NCBI GenBank assembly: GCA_026014485.1
Contig: JAOZIE010000002.1
Location: forward strand, 109,081-173,080
DNA length: 64,000 nucleotides
Direction: 5' to 3'
From: Candidatus Bathyarchaeota archaeon
GTDB lineage: Archaea; Thermoproteota; Bathyarchaeia; Bathyarchaeales; Bathycorpusculaceae
Under the pieces are notes generated by a model. It was given only the letters and a program-made list of their open reading frames with translations. It did not search any database and was not told where the DNA came from. Positions 9,033 to 17,528 of this stretch are shown here, in pieces (the stretch's first letter is position 1; the number at the start of each line of letters is the position of its first letter). The position numbers were made by a program, and so were the translations under genes.

Positions 9033-9599
9033 CTATTTTGGACAGTACTCTTTGAGTGTGGAGTAGATGGGTCCCTTCGGCGTTAGCTGGCTGCGTTTAA
9101 GCCGTAGGCATCGGGCTTCGACAGCGCCAAAGTCATACTTCGCGTTTTTGGTCACGAACTCCGCCAGCTGAGGCTTGTTTCGGGCTGACCGCACGCGGGC
9201 TATGGTTAGATGGGGGCTGAAGGCCTTGTTGTCTGGTGTTAAGCCCAGCTTCTGCAGTCGCGGCTCAATCTGTTCAAAGACGTTCTGCAGCTGATCTGCG
9301 CCCAGTGCTATGCCCGCCCAAACCACGCGTGGATAGCTTAAACTGGGGAAAACACCCAACCCCGTCAGCTGAACGGGAAACGGCTTAAACTGAGTCTTCT
9401 GCATCTCCTCAAAAATCTTGTCTGCCATGTTCAAGGTGATGTCGCCAAGGAAACGGATGGTCATATGGATGTTTTCAGGCTCAACCAGCTTCAGGTCGGC
9501 ACCTGTCTGAACCGCCTGCGTCTGCATGTAGGTCAGTTTCTTCTTGACGGCGTCGCTGTCTATGTCGAACGCCAGAAACGCTCTCACGAACTCAGACAT
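9033..9599 (-). CDS. thpR: RNA 2',3'-cyclic phosphodiesterase (2'-5' RNA ligase family)
   Basis: 188 residues of the 2H phosphoesterase superfamily. Both His motifs are present: HMTIRFLGD (about 45) and HLTIARVRS (about 130). The first is preceded by LVEPENI, as usual. Family members open 2',3'-cyclic phosphates on RNA and can ligate tRNA halves in vitro. Start ATG gives MSEFVRAFLAFDID, a normal family N-terminus. It is first in an apparent operon with cca, which suits a tRNA repair or maturation role. Confidence 0.93.
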   Translation of the reverse strand: MSEFVRAFLAFDIDSDAVKKKLTYMQTQAVQTGADLKLVEPENIHMTIRFLGDITLNMADKIFEEMQKTQFKPFPVQLTGLGVFPSLSYPRVVWAGIALGADQLQNVFEQIEPRLQKLGLTPDNKAFSPHLTIARVRSARNKPQLAEFVTKNAKYDFGAVEARCLRLKRSQLTPKGPIYSTLKEYCPK

Positions 9600-9721
9600 C
9601 TACGTGTTCCTCACGGTAGCTTTATGCTTTCCTTCATAAATGCTTTTTATCCTTCACATGTTGCTTTTTGCCGTTTACTCAACATACCATTATAAGACCG
9701 CAAAACCGTTCTGGCTATCAT

Positions 9722-9838
9722 ATGACTGAAGCGCCAAATTGCCCCTGCCCCAAACGGGACTGCCCCCGCCACGGCAAATGCACCGAATGCACCGCATACC
9801 ACAGGGCTAAAGGCGAATGGCCCTACTGCGCACGATAA
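9722..9838 (+). CDS. 38-residue Cys-rich protein, DUF6485-like
   Basis: Too short for the ORF track. ATG at 9722 reads 38 codons to TAA at 9836. The protein has seven Cys in a regular pattern: CPCPKRDCPRHGKCTEC, then YHRAKGEWPYC. This C-x-C, C-x4-HGxC-x2-C, YHR-x5-P-x-C arrangement resembles small widespread Cys-rich proteins annotated as DUF6485 or similar, thought to bind zinc or an Fe-S cluster. It stands alone, between the divergent thpR and the UPF0200 gene. Assignment to that family is by motif memory only. Confidence 0.6.
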   Translation: MTEAPNCPCPKRDCPRHGKCTECTAYHRAKGEWPYCAR

Positions 9839-10008
9839 CGCGTGTATCCCGATTTTAAGAGACCCGCCCACTTCCGTGTCTTTTCTTTGCGTAGTCGCAG
9901 GCGAAGAAAACAGCGCTGCTGAAGTCTTGTTGTTGAACAGGAATCTGTTGCAAATGCTTTTTAATTGTGAACGAGGCTAATGACTAAAACAGCAACGAGG
10001 ATACTTAC

Positions 10009-10575
10009 GTGAACGCTAACAAACTTGTAATCGGCTTAACTGGTATGCCGGGCTCGGGCAAAAGCCTTGTCGTAGCAGCCGCCAAGAACCTTGGCTACCA
10101 AGTCGTAACGATGGGCGACGTGATACGGGAAGAAACCGCTAAACGCGGGTTGGAGCCGACGCCGCAGAACGTGGGCAAAGTCATGCTGGAACTCCGCGCG
10201 GAGCGAGGTGCAGGCGTGGTCGCTGAAAAGTGCCTCCCAAAAATCGGGGAGACCCAAAGCGCAAAGATTATTGTTGATGGCTTGCGCAGCTACTTTGAGG
10301 CGGAGGTTTTTCAAGCGAATCTTGCTAACTTTACGCTTGTGACGGTGCATTCTTCTCCGCTGGTCAGGTTTGAGCGGCTTTCCACGCGGGGCAGAAGCGA
10401 TGACCCCCCAACCTGGGATGTCTTTCATGAGCGGGATATGCGCGAGTTAGGGGTAGGTATAGGTAACGCCATTTCTTTATCCGAATACGTCATAATTAAC
10501 GACGGTTCCATGGAGTGCTTGAACGCCAAGGTGGCGGAGGTTTTGCGGAGGGCAGAGGAACAATGGTTCAAGTGA
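10009..10575 (+). CDS. UPF0200 nucleotide kinase (dephospho-CoA kinase-like)
   Basis: 188-residue P-loop kinase. Walker A is GLTGMPGSGKS at residues 9-19. It then has TMGDVIREE, which is the nucleotide or acceptor region seen in adenylate-kinase-like folds, and a lid-like RFERLSTRGRSDDP. UPF0200 proteins are nearly universal in archaea; they look like dephospho-CoA or cytidylate kinases but their substrate is not firmly established. Start is GTG at 10009. The stop overlaps the start of the UPF0201 gene by 13 bases, the standard archaeal gene order, so the two are co-translated. Confidence 0.9.
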   Translation: MNANKLVIGLTGMPGSGKSLVVAAAKNLGYQVVTMGDVIREETAKRGLEPTPQNVGKVMLELRAERGAGVVAEKCLPKIGETQSAKIIVDGLRSYFEAEVFQANLANFTLVTVHSSPLVRFERLSTRGRSDDPPTWDVFHERDMRELGVGIGNAISLSEYVIINDGSMECLNAKVAEVLRRAEEQWFK

Positions 10576-10970
10576 CGATGCACGTAGAAGCCGACGTTAA
10601 CCCAACCGAATCTGAGGATAAAGTCAAAAGGGCAGTTTGGAACCTTTTCGGTGATGTGCCCACGGCGCTAAAACCCGCCGAGAAAGGCAGCGTCTTAACG
10701 GTGGACGTGAAGGGTCAGCAAAACCTTAGCACGCTACGCAGCATCCTGAGCAGGGATCGCATCCGCGACGCCTCCCGAAGAGCCCTCCGCCAAGGATTAC
10801 GCGGCAACACCCTAACTTTCTATGTCAACAAGCAGGTGGCGTTTGCAGGGCACGTTTCCTTCTGCGAAGCCGAATCGGAGTCGCCACTGGGACCCATCAA
10901 AATCACCATTCAAACCGACGAGCCCCTGCAGCTCATTGACTGGCTGGCGCCCAAAACAACTAAGCCCTGA
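10563..10970 (+). CDS. UPF0201 RNA-binding protein
   Basis: The track starts this ORF at 10515, but the family N-terminus is MVQVTMHVEADVNPTE from ATG 10563 (135 residues), overlapping the end of the upstream kinase. The family is a small alpha/beta protein, related to the L5-like fold and proposed to bind RNA (exosome-associated in some annotations). The sequence has VNPTESEDKVKRAVWNLFG and RDRIRDASRRALRQGLRGNT, the basic helix thought to contact RNA. It lies between the UPF0200 kinase and an MBL-fold nuclease, both probably in the same transcript. Confidence 0.85.
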   Translation: MVQVTMHVEADVNPTESEDKVKRAVWNLFGDVPTALKPAEKGSVLTVDVKGQQNLSTLRSILSRDRIRDASRRALRQGLRGNTLTFYVNKQVAFAGHVSFCEAESESPLGPIKITIQTDEPLQLIDWLAPKTTKP

Positions 10971-10980
10971 GTGTGACTGC

Positions 10981-12000
10981 TTGATTGAAAAAGCCTCGGT
11001 GACGCATCGCGGCGCGGTCTTGCTTGGCAACTCGGTCGCCTGTGACGCCTACCACGAAAAACGCCCCGTCAGAATTGTGACGCACGCGCACGCGGACCAC
11101 ACGGGCGGATTGCGGTGGAGTCTTCGGGAATGTCAAAAAGTTGTCATGACCGCAGCTACACGTGACCTTATCGGCGTCTTGGAGGGGCTGGAGTCACGGC
11201 TAAGCGGCGTCCACACACTGGAGTATGGGAAGCCTTTGCGGTTTGACGGGGAGCAGGTTACGCTTTTTCGGGCGGAGCATATTTTGGGTGCCGCGCAGGT
11301 TCTTGTGGAGTCTGCGGAGGGCGAGCGGGTGGCTTGGACGGGTGACTTCAAGCTGGATGGTACGCCCGTGATGGACTGCGATACGCTGGTGGTGGAATCC
11401 ACCTACGGTAGCCCCATGTGCAGGCGGAACTTTGATGTGGACGTTCACAAACTGCTGGTTCATATGGTTGAGCAGCGTCTCAAAGACGGCGTAGTCTACG
11501 TTTTCGGATATCATGGCAAGCTACAGGAAATCATGCAGATTCTCCACGACGCCGACGTTTCAGTGCCGTTTGTTATGCCTGAAAAAGTCTACAACGTCAG
11601 CAAAGTCTGCGAGCGCCACGGCATGCGGCTGGGGTGCCTGACGCAGTCACTGAGTAAAGAGGGGAAGGTGATGCTGGAAGAGAACCTGCCGTGCGTGGCG
11701 TTTTATCATATGAATACCCGCGGAAAAGTCGGTTTAAGCAACGAACGCATCTGCGTGAGCGGCTGGGAATTCCGCAAGCCCTGCAGACGCATAGGAGAAA
11801 AAGAGCACGTTATCGCGTTAAGTGACCACTCGGACTTCGACGGGCTGGTCGAGTACGTGCGGCAAGCAAAACCCAAACGGGTAATAACAGACAACCACGG
11901 CGGACGCCACGGAGAAGCCTTAGCAAAAGAAATTGAGCGGCGCCTCGGCATACCCGCAGTGGCGATGCCCTGCAAAAGCTACCAAGCAACCTTCCCGTAA
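10981..12000 (+). CDS. MBL-fold (beta-CASP-like) nuclease, archaeal exonuclease family
   Basis: The track begins at 10822 inside the upstream gene; the first sensible start after the UPF0201 stop is TTG at 10981 (about 340 residues). The metallo-beta-lactamase core is clear: THAHADHTGG (zinc motif II), GAAQVLVES, AWTGDFKLDG (the motif III/IV Asp) and ESTYGSP. A later ALSDHSDFDGL and RVITDNHGGRHGEAL correspond to the C-terminal metal-binding motifs of RNA-processing MBL nucleases such as those related to CPSF73/YSH1 or the archaeal ligase-associated exonuclease. It likely cleaves or trims RNA or DNA ends. It sits ten bases after the UPF0201 gene. Confidence 0.8.
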   Translation: MIEKASVTHRGAVLLGNSVACDAYHEKRPVRIVTHAHADHTGGLRWSLRECQKVVMTAATRDLIGVLEGLESRLSGVHTLEYGKPLRFDGEQVTLFRAEHILGAAQVLVESAEGERVAWTGDFKLDGTPVMDCDTLVVESTYGSPMCRRNFDVDVHKLLVHMVEQRLKDGVVYVFGYHGKLQEIMQILHDADVSVPFVMPEKVYNVSKVCERHGMRLGCLTQSLSKEGKVMLEENLPCVAFYHMNTRGKVGLSNERICVSGWEFRKPCRRIGEKEHVIALSDHSDFDGLVEYVRQAKPKRVITDNHGGRHGEALAKEIERRLGIPAVAMPCKSYQATFP

Positions 12001-12584
12001 TCCTTGTTTCTGCTGCGATTTTTGTTCATCTCCCTCTTTTCTGTGGGCTTGTTTTGGTTTGCTTTTTTGTTTCTGGGCTTGAAGCGGGGTTTTTCCACGG
12101 TTTAAAATGGCTTGGAAAGACGGGTTTCGGCTCTGTTTGGCTTTGTTTGGCTGCGTCTCATTGTTTCTGCTGTTGTTCACATCTGGTTTTCCGTGCGGTT
12201 TCTTAGTGCTTGCTTTTCTTTTGGCATATTGGTTTGGCTTGAAAAACCGCCAATGGCGACCCTCCCCCTATAGATTTCTGCAATGAATCGCTATTGGCAT
12301 CCAAATATGTCCACGTTTTTGCGTTTTATCGGTTGCATTGGGCGCTTTCTCAGAATACCCCCTAAACCAAAATACACTTACCTTTTTGCGTTCATCTTCC
12401 CTGAGGTTCAAACCTGAAATCACCTGCCAAAACCCCAAAACAGACCCACTTAAAAGCCCGAAATTGCGAAGAAATTTGTAAATCTGCAAAGAAATTTTTT
12501 CGGCTTCAAACAGACTGCGCTGGGTGCTTACTCAGAACTGCTACCGCTTTTTGCTGTGCTTGATTTCTTGTACTTCTATTCGAG
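12001..12584. other. long intergenic region, T/G-rich
   Basis: 584 bases between an MBL nuclease and a toxin gene. The first 120 bases are T/G-rich and have a weak resemblance (GGTTTGCTTTTTTG core) to the dispersed repeat at 57764-57909. No ORF, tRNA or clear hairpin could be found. Confidence 0.35.
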
Positions 12585-12851
12585 TTATTCATAGGCTTTT
12601 TTTCTTGCGCCTATGTAGTGAATCAGTATTGTTTTTTCTTTCCATAGAACTTCGTAGACTACTCTTTGGTTTTCGATTGACCTGATTCTGTAGGTGCTGT
12701 CGTAGCCCCTCATTTTACAGATGTTTGTTTTCTTGTAGGGAATGGGGTCCTTCTTCAAAATCAGAATAACGTCTTTTATATCCTGTTTTTGTTTGCTGCT
12801 TGCTTTTTCAAGGCTTTTAAGAGCTTTTCTTTTGATTTTAATGGTGAACAT
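12585..12851 (-). CDS. RelE/ParE-type toxin
   Basis: 88 residues from ATG at 12851 (the track uses TTG at 12866, which would overlap the antitoxin stop). The sequence MFTIKIKRKALKSLEKAS, KQKQDIKDVILILKKDP and YRIRSIENQRVVYEVLWK followed by LIHYIGARKKAYE fits the RelE fold, in which a basic helix and C-terminal strand cut mRNA on the ribosome. It starts seven bases after the antitoxin stop, so the pair is an operon. Basic residues that act in catalysis in RelE (Arg in RIRS, Arg in GARKKAY) are present. Confidence 0.85.
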   Translation of the reverse strand: MFTIKIKRKALKSLEKASSKQKQDIKDVILILKKDPIPYKKTNICKMRGYDSTYRIRSIENQRVVYEVLWKEKTILIHYIGARKKAYE

Positions 12852-12858
12852 TGCGTGT

Positions 12859-13035
12859 TCAGCCAAGAATTTTCATCAGTTCTTCTTCATCAGCAACTTC
12901 ATCTTTTTGCTCGATGGCTTTCTTCTCTTTCTTGGTCGGTTCCTCTACTGGAACTAGTTTGTCAACTAGCTCTTTGTAAAGGAGTTTGATTTCAAGCAGT
13001 TCTTCGCGGATATCTTCTAAAACTTTGGTGCTCAC
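12859..13035 (-). CDS. antitoxin partner of the RelE-type toxin, 58 residues
   Basis: Missed by the ORF track because it is below its length limit. GTG at 13035 reads to TGA at 12859 and gives MSTKVLEDIREELLEIKL followed by YKELVDKLVPVEEPTKK, then an acidic tail ADEEELMKILG. An N-terminal helix of this kind followed by a flexible acidic segment is typical of archaeal RelB-like antitoxins, where the tail covers the toxin. A TATA-like TTTAAAC lies about 35 bases upstream on the minus strand. Family not identified; the assignment rests on position and composition. Confidence 0.7.
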   Translation of the reverse strand: MSTKVLEDIREELLEIKLLYKELVDKLVPVEEPTKKEKKAIEQKDEVADEEELMKILG

Positions 13036-13069
13036 ACCTAAAGCCTCAACTAAACCTATGCACTAATTT

Positions 13070-13082
13070 GCGTTTAAATCTA
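13070..13082 (-). promoter_or_regulatory. TATA box of the toxin-antitoxin operon
   Basis: On the minus strand the sequence reads GATTTAAACG, about 35-40 bases before the antitoxin GTG. This is an ordinary archaeal box A position for a nearly leaderless transcript. Confidence 0.5.
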
Positions 13083-13406
13083 TCGCGAAACAGCCAATCA
13101 AACCCAAGAAGACCCAAGCCCGAATATCCCAGAGAAAACTTGACTTGGTTATGCACTCGGGTGTGACCGTTGCACCTTAACAAAAGCTACAACCCGACCT
13201 CTCTTGTTGTTCTAAGATTTTCGTGTTTAGCTGTATGCCGTTTCACGTGGCATTCTGGACAATTTTAAGTTTTTGCATTGCTGGCTTTTGGGGAAAGACG
13301 CCTGACCGCTTATTCTTTTCTGTTGGGTATCTTAACTTGCCCTTTTTTTGTTGAGTTAACACTTAAAAGCAGATGTATATTATGTTAGAAGTCTGGTGCA
13401 ATATGC
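13083..13406. other. intergenic region with HMG-CoA reductase promoter
   Basis: About 320 bases without a gene. Near its right end two TATA candidates, CTTAAAAGC (13360-13368) and TGTATATTA (13372-13380), precede the ATG of HMG-CoA reductase at 13407 by 30-45 bases. Nothing else was seen. Confidence 0.45.
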
Positions 13407-14681
13407 ATGACGGCATCTTCAGCTATTTCAGGTTTCTACAAACTCACCCCAAACGAGAGACTTACTAAAGTCAAGGAATTCGCGGCCTTAACCGATGAGG
13501 AAGCGGCGGTGCTGGCGAACACGGGCGCGCTGCCCATAGAGGTAGCTGACCGCATGATAGAAAACGTCGTCGGCGCTTTCCCTCTTCCGCTGGGTATGGC
13601 TGTGAACTTTCAGATAAACGGCAAAGACTACCTTATTCCGATGGCTATCGAGGAGCCCTCAGTGGTGGCGGCGGCAAGCTACGCGGCGAAGATGGTGCGG
13701 GACAGCGGCGGCTTCCAAACAAGCAGCACGACGCCTGTTATGATTGGGCAAATTCAAGCCGTGGGCATCAAAGACCCCTACGCTGCACGCCAGCGGGTGC
13801 TCGCCGCGAAAACGGAGCTTCTCAAGAAAGCCAACGACCAAGACCCAGTTTTGAACAGCTTTGGTGGAGGCGCCAAAGACCTTGATGTGAAAGTAATCCA
13901 AACCACCCAGGGCGCTATGCTTATCACGGAGTTGCAGGTGGACTGCCGTGACGCCATGGGCGCAAACGCCGTAAACACCATGGCTGAAGCCGTGGCACCC
14001 CTGATTGAGGAATTAACAGGCGGCAAAGTGCTGCTGCGGATAATCACAAACCTTGCTGTGAAGCGGCTTGCACGCGCCTCATGCACTGTCTCCAAGCAAG
14101 CTGTCGGAGGCGAAGAAGTCGTCGACGGCATCGTAAATGCCTCGGCATTCGCCGCGGCTGACCCATACCGCGGAGCAACCCACAACAAGGGCGCCATGAA
14201 CGGCATAATTGCTGTCGTCGTCGCTACAGGTAACGACCATCGCGCCATCGAAGCAGGCGGACACGCTTACGCGGCAAGAAACGGCGCCTACACCACGCTT
14301 TCGCAGTGGGAGAAAAACGCGAAAGGTGACCTTGTTGGCTCCATCGAGATGCCCATGGCGGTTGGGCTCATCGGCGGCGCAGTCAAGACGCATCCAACCG
14401 CGAAAGTCTGCATGAAAATCCTCGGCGTCAAGTCAGCAAACGAGTTTGGTGAAGTTCTCGCAGCAGTCGGCTTAGCCCAGAACCTCGCGGCGTTACGTGC
14501 ACTGGCGCATGAAGGCATCCAGAGAGGACACATGTCGCTTCACGCCCGAAACATAGCCGTCCAAGCAGGCGCCACAGGAACCGCAATCGACCTCGTCGCT
14601 GAACGCATGGTGAAAGAACGAAAAGTACGCGTGGACAAAGCAAAAGAAATCCTTGCCGAATTGAACTCAGCCCAGAAATAA
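13407..14681 (+). CDS. hmgA: hydroxymethylglutaryl-CoA reductase, class II type
   Basis: 424 residues, the size of class II enzymes (Pseudomonas mevalonii type, ~428). It reduces HMG-CoA to mevalonate for archaeal isoprenoid lipids. Class II signatures are clear: ENVVGAFPLPLGMAVNF, VEEPSVVAAAS with the catalytic Glu (here IEEPSVVAAAS), DCRDAMGANAVNTMAEAVAP, DPYRGATHNKGAMNGI with the catalytic Lys and Asn, VATGND, and the C-terminal catalytic His in EGIQRGHMSLHARNIA. Most archaea have class I; Archaeoglobus and Thermoplasmata are known class II exceptions, so transfer is likely. Class II enzymes may prefer NADH. Confidence 0.95.
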   Translation: MTASSAISGFYKLTPNERLTKVKEFAALTDEEAAVLANTGALPIEVADRMIENVVGAFPLPLGMAVNFQINGKDYLIPMAIEEPSVVAAASYAAKMVRDSGGFQTSSTTPVMIGQIQAVGIKDPYAARQRVLAAKTELLKKANDQDPVLNSFGGGAKDLDVKVIQTTQGAMLITELQVDCRDAMGANAVNTMAEAVAPLIEELTGGKVLLRIITNLAVKRLARASCTVSKQAVGGEEVVDGIVNASAFAAADPYRGATHNKGAMNGIIAVVVATGNDHRAIEAGGHAYAARNGAYTTLSQWEKNAKGDLVGSIEMPMAVGLIGGAVKTHPTAKVCMKILGVKSANEFGEVLAAVGLAQNLAALRALAHEGIQRGHMSLHARNIAVQAGATGTAIDLVAERMVKERKVRVDKAKEILAELNSAQK

Positions 14682-14707
14682 CAAACGCCTTTTCTTCAGG
14701 CGCTGGA

Positions 14708-15637
14708 TTACTGTTCTTGAAAAAGCATGGTGCTTAAGTACCGCTCTCCAGTATCTGGCAGGATAACCACGATGAGTTTCCCCTCATTTTCTGCTCTTTT
14801 TGCCAATTCTAAAGCGGCAAACGTGGCTGCCCCCGAGGAGATTCCTGCAAGTATGCCTTCTTTCTTGGCAAGCAACCGCGCAGTCTCAAAAGCCTCTGCA
14901 TCTTTTACTTTGAAGACTTCATCCACCAAATCCAACTGTAGCACCTCAGGAACAAAACCTGCACCTATCCCCTGAATCCCGTGGGCACCCTTCGAGCCGC
15001 CGCTGAGCACAGGTGACCCCTCAGGCTCCACCGCCACCGCTTTGAATGCGGGTTTAAGCGGCTTAATGTACTGTGCTATGCCCGTGATTGTTCCGCCTGT
15101 TCCCACGCCTGCAACGACAAAGTCTACTTTCCCGTCTGTATCCTCGTAGATTTCTGGACCCGTGGTTTCCCTGTGGGCTTTCGGGTTTGCTAAGTTCGTG
15201 AACTGGTGGGTAAGAAACGAGTTAGGCGTCTGAGCGGCGAGTTCCTCGGCTTTATTGACGGCTCCACTTATGCCCTCCGCGCCCGACGTGAGGACAACTT
15301 TTGCGCCGTAGGCTTTTAGCAGGGTGCGGCGTTCAACACTCATGGTCTCTGGCATGGTGAGGATGAGGCGGTAACCTTTTACGGCGGCAATCACGGCTAA
15401 GCCGATTCCCGTGTTCCCGCTGGTGGATTCAATCAGGGTGTCTCCTGGCTTGATTAACCCCTGCTTTTCGGCTTCGGTAACCATGCTATCGCAGGCGCGG
15501 TCTTTGATGCTTCCTCCAGGATTGCGGGATTCAAGTTTAACCAGAACCGTAGCTTTTGTGTCCGCAGCCAAACAATTCAGTTTTACAAGGGGCGTTTTCC
15601 CAATGGTTTCCAAAACGGAGTCGTAAATTTTCGCCAT
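14708..15637 (-). CDS. cysK: cysteine synthase (O-acetylserine sulfhydrylase)
   Basis: 309 residues, a PLP fold type II enzyme making cysteine from O-acetylserine (or O-phosphoserine) and sulfide. The PLP Lys lies in [13 protein letters not shown]; the substrate loop is [13 protein letters not shown], the phosphate-binding loop is [10 protein letters not shown], and the substrate-helix GISSGAA is present near the C-terminus. These follow the bacterial CysK/CysM pattern. No CBS domains are attached, which argues against cystathionine beta-synthase. Convergent with HMG-CoA reductase, 26 bases apart. Confidence 0.93.
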   Translation of the reverse strand: MAKIYDSVLETIGKTPLVKLNCLAADTKATVLVKLESRNPGGSIKDRACDSMVTEAEKQGLIKPGDTLIESTSGNTGIGLAVIAAVKGYRLILTMPETMSVERRTLLKAYGAKVVLTSGAEGISGAVNKAEELAAQTPNSFLTHQFTNLANPKAHRETTGPEIYEDTDGKVDFVVAGVGTGGTITGIAQYIKPLKPAFKAVAVEPEGSPVLSGGSKGAHGIQGIGAGFVPEVLQLDLVDEVFKVKDAEAFETARLLAKKEGILAGISSGAATFAALELAKRAENEGKLIVVILPDTGERYLSTMLFQEQ

Positions 15638-15749
15638 TGACTCACCAGCAATCCAATGACATCGTTACAATCGGTGGGCATATAAAACTGTTATCTTCAA
15701 CCCGCCAGCACCACCTTTGAATGCGGAAGCGGCGAAGACAGATTGCAGG

Positions 15750-16796
15750 TTAATCTGTGGGGGTTTGCTGGATGGTTTTTTTCAGTTCCTGCGCCGCCGT
15801 CTCAGGCGTCACGGTGTTGATGTATATCCCCGTGCTTTTCTCAAAACCCGCCCAAATCGCCAGCTTCGGATAAACCTCCAGATGCCAGTGATAGCTGTCT
15901 TGAGCGTCTTTGTTGATGGCTAAGTGTATGCCAAAGTTGTAGGGCGGGTCATTCACTAAATCTTTGAGCGCTTTTAGCGTCGTCTTTAACGTTTGCGCGA
16001 ACGCCTCCGTTTCTTCTTTAGTGAGGCTCAGAAAGTTCGGGGTATGCCGCTTTGGAACAATCCAAAATTCCAAGGGGTGAACGCTGGCGTAAGGCGCAAA
16101 AACCGTGAAATGCCCGCCGTCCAATATGAGCCGTGGGGTCTGCGCTTCCTGCTTTATGAGGTCACAGAAAAAGCATCGTCCATGCTCTTTGTGGTAGTTT
16201 CTGCTTGCCTCCATTTCGTCGCTTACAACGGGCGGTATGAAGGGCGTGGCGACTATTTGGCTGTGGGCATGGGAAAGGGAAGCGCCTGCTTCTAAGCCGT
16301 GGTTGCGAAAAATCTGGACGTATCGAACGTAGGGTTTCTGCGACAAATCCCGCAGGCGGTCTTTGTAAGCGTTAACCACAAGCACAAGCTGCCCCAACTC
16401 CATGTTTGCAGGGTGGTCAGTGTGGTTTGGGGATTCCACCAGCACTTCATGATGCCCCACCGCGTAACCAAAATTGCGGCTCTTCATTATCTTCGAGTCG
16501 TCGGCGTCTTTTGGCGGAGAAAACGCAGGGTACAAGTTTGGGATGTTGCGGAGAAGCCAGTTTTTGCTTCGGAAATCGCCCTGCTCCTTGTCTTTGCGGA
16601 TTCCCCCCTCTGACGGCAAATAAACCAGCATAGCAGGCGGAGTTACATGTTCGTTGCCTGGGCAAAGTGGGCAATTAACCGTTTTTGGTTGTTCAGTTTT
16701 GTTTTTCGCAAAATCGGTTGGTCTTCGGGCGCGTTCCGTGGCGATTACTACCCAGCGGTTTAGCAGGTAGTCTTTTCTGAGTTCGTTATGTGCCAT
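15750..16796 (-). CDS. galT: galactose-1-phosphate uridylyltransferase family
   Basis: About 348 residues from ATG 16796 (MAHNELRKDYLLNRWVVIA), which has an AAGGTG Shine-Dalgarno sequence upstream; the track uses TTG 16850. The HIT-fold protein exchanges UMP between UDP-glucose and galactose 1-phosphate. It shows the N-terminal zinc Cys pair NCPLCPGNE, the active-site HAHSQIVATPFIP, and C-terminal HPLEFWIVPKRH and YHWHLEVYPKLA. The family also contains ADP-sugar phosphorylases, so substrate specificity is inferred. Its neighbour on the same strand is methylglyoxal synthase. Confidence 0.88.
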   Translation of the reverse strand: MAHNELRKDYLLNRWVVIATERARRPTDFAKNKTEQPKTVNCPLCPGNEHVTPPAMLVYLPSEGGIRKDKEQGDFRSKNWLLRNIPNLYPAFSPPKDADDSKIMKSRNFGYAVGHHEVLVESPNHTDHPANMELGQLVLVVNAYKDRLRDLSQKPYVRYVQIFRNHGLEAGASLSHAHSQIVATPFIPPVVSDEMEASRNYHKEHGRCFFCDLIKQEAQTPRLILDGGHFTVFAPYASVHPLEFWIVPKRHTPNFLSLTKEETEAFAQTLKTTLKALKDLVNDPPYNFGIHLAINKDAQDSYHWHLEVYPKLAIWAGFEKSTGIYINTVTPETAAQELKKTIQQTPTD

Positions 16797-16876
16797 TCCA
16801 GCTTGCACCTTACCAAAGACAGGGGGCTGGAGCAATTTTAGCGTTTCCAAACCCTGCGGGTTGGCGGCATCCTTGT

Positions 16877-17356
16877 TTATGTTTCGAAGTGGTTCTGCTT
16901 TTCCTTAGACCGCTGTCTATACGCTTCGTAGTCAGGCAGCATCCGCGTGTACTCTTTGGCCATAAGCGGCGACGAAACCATAAAATCCGCAGAAGTCCGG
17001 TTGCATGCTACGGGGATATTCCAGACGGCGGCGACACGCAGCAGCGCCTTTATGTCTGGGTCATGTGGCAGCGGCTCTAGGGGGTCCCAGAAGAAAATCA
17101 GAAAATCGATGAAGCCTTCTGCGATGCGGGAGCCGATTTGCTGGTCTCCGCCTAAAGGTCCGCTTTCAAAGACTGTGATTTGGCAGCCGAGTTCTTTTGA
17201 TAAGATTTTGCCTGTGGTGCCTGTTGCGTAAAGTTCATGTTTAAGCAAGGTTTCCCTGTTAAATTTCACCCACTCCAGCAGGTCCCCTTTCTTGTTGTCA
17301 TGAGCAATTAAAGCAATTTTTTTCCTTTCGCTTATGAGAGCGTTTGCCTTTGCCAA
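16877..17356 (-). CDS. mgsA: methylglyoxal synthase
   Basis: 159 residues, typical length about 150. It converts dihydroxyacetone phosphate to methylglyoxal and phosphate. Diagnostic motifs: ALIAHDNKK, ATGTTGKIL, SGPLGGDQQIGSRIAEG, the catalytic Asp region FFWDPLEPLPHDPDIKALLR and PVACNRTSADF. The start is TTG at 17356; GGTGAG lies just upstream and there is no in-frame ATG. It reads in the same direction as galT. The enzyme relieves triose-phosphate stress in bacteria and is sparsely distributed in archaea. Confidence 0.95.
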   Translation of the reverse strand: MAKANALISERKKIALIAHDNKKGDLLEWVKFNRETLLKHELYATGTTGKILSKELGCQITVFESGPLGGDQQIGSRIAEGFIDFLIFFWDPLEPLPHDPDIKALLRVAAVWNIPVACNRTSADFMVSSPLMAKEYTRMLPDYEAYRQRSKEKQNHFET

Positions 17357-17528
17357 GTTAACTCACCCTTTAACTACTGCCTTCATACCAAACGTGCCTA
17401 TAACCGTTTTCGCTATAAAAACAAGCAGCTATAGAAACCAAAAGGCGTACGCGTGGTTCCGCCAAGAAACACCTTCGCTGCCCTCACGTTGGCAAACCTT
17501 ATTTTCGCCCAGATGGTATTGTCTGGAT

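Noticed and set aside
12014-12110. Possible third copy of the 140 bp repeat (GGTTTGCTTTTTTG)
   Set aside because: The match is limited to a T/G-rich core and about 70 percent over 45 bases by eye; low complexity explains it.
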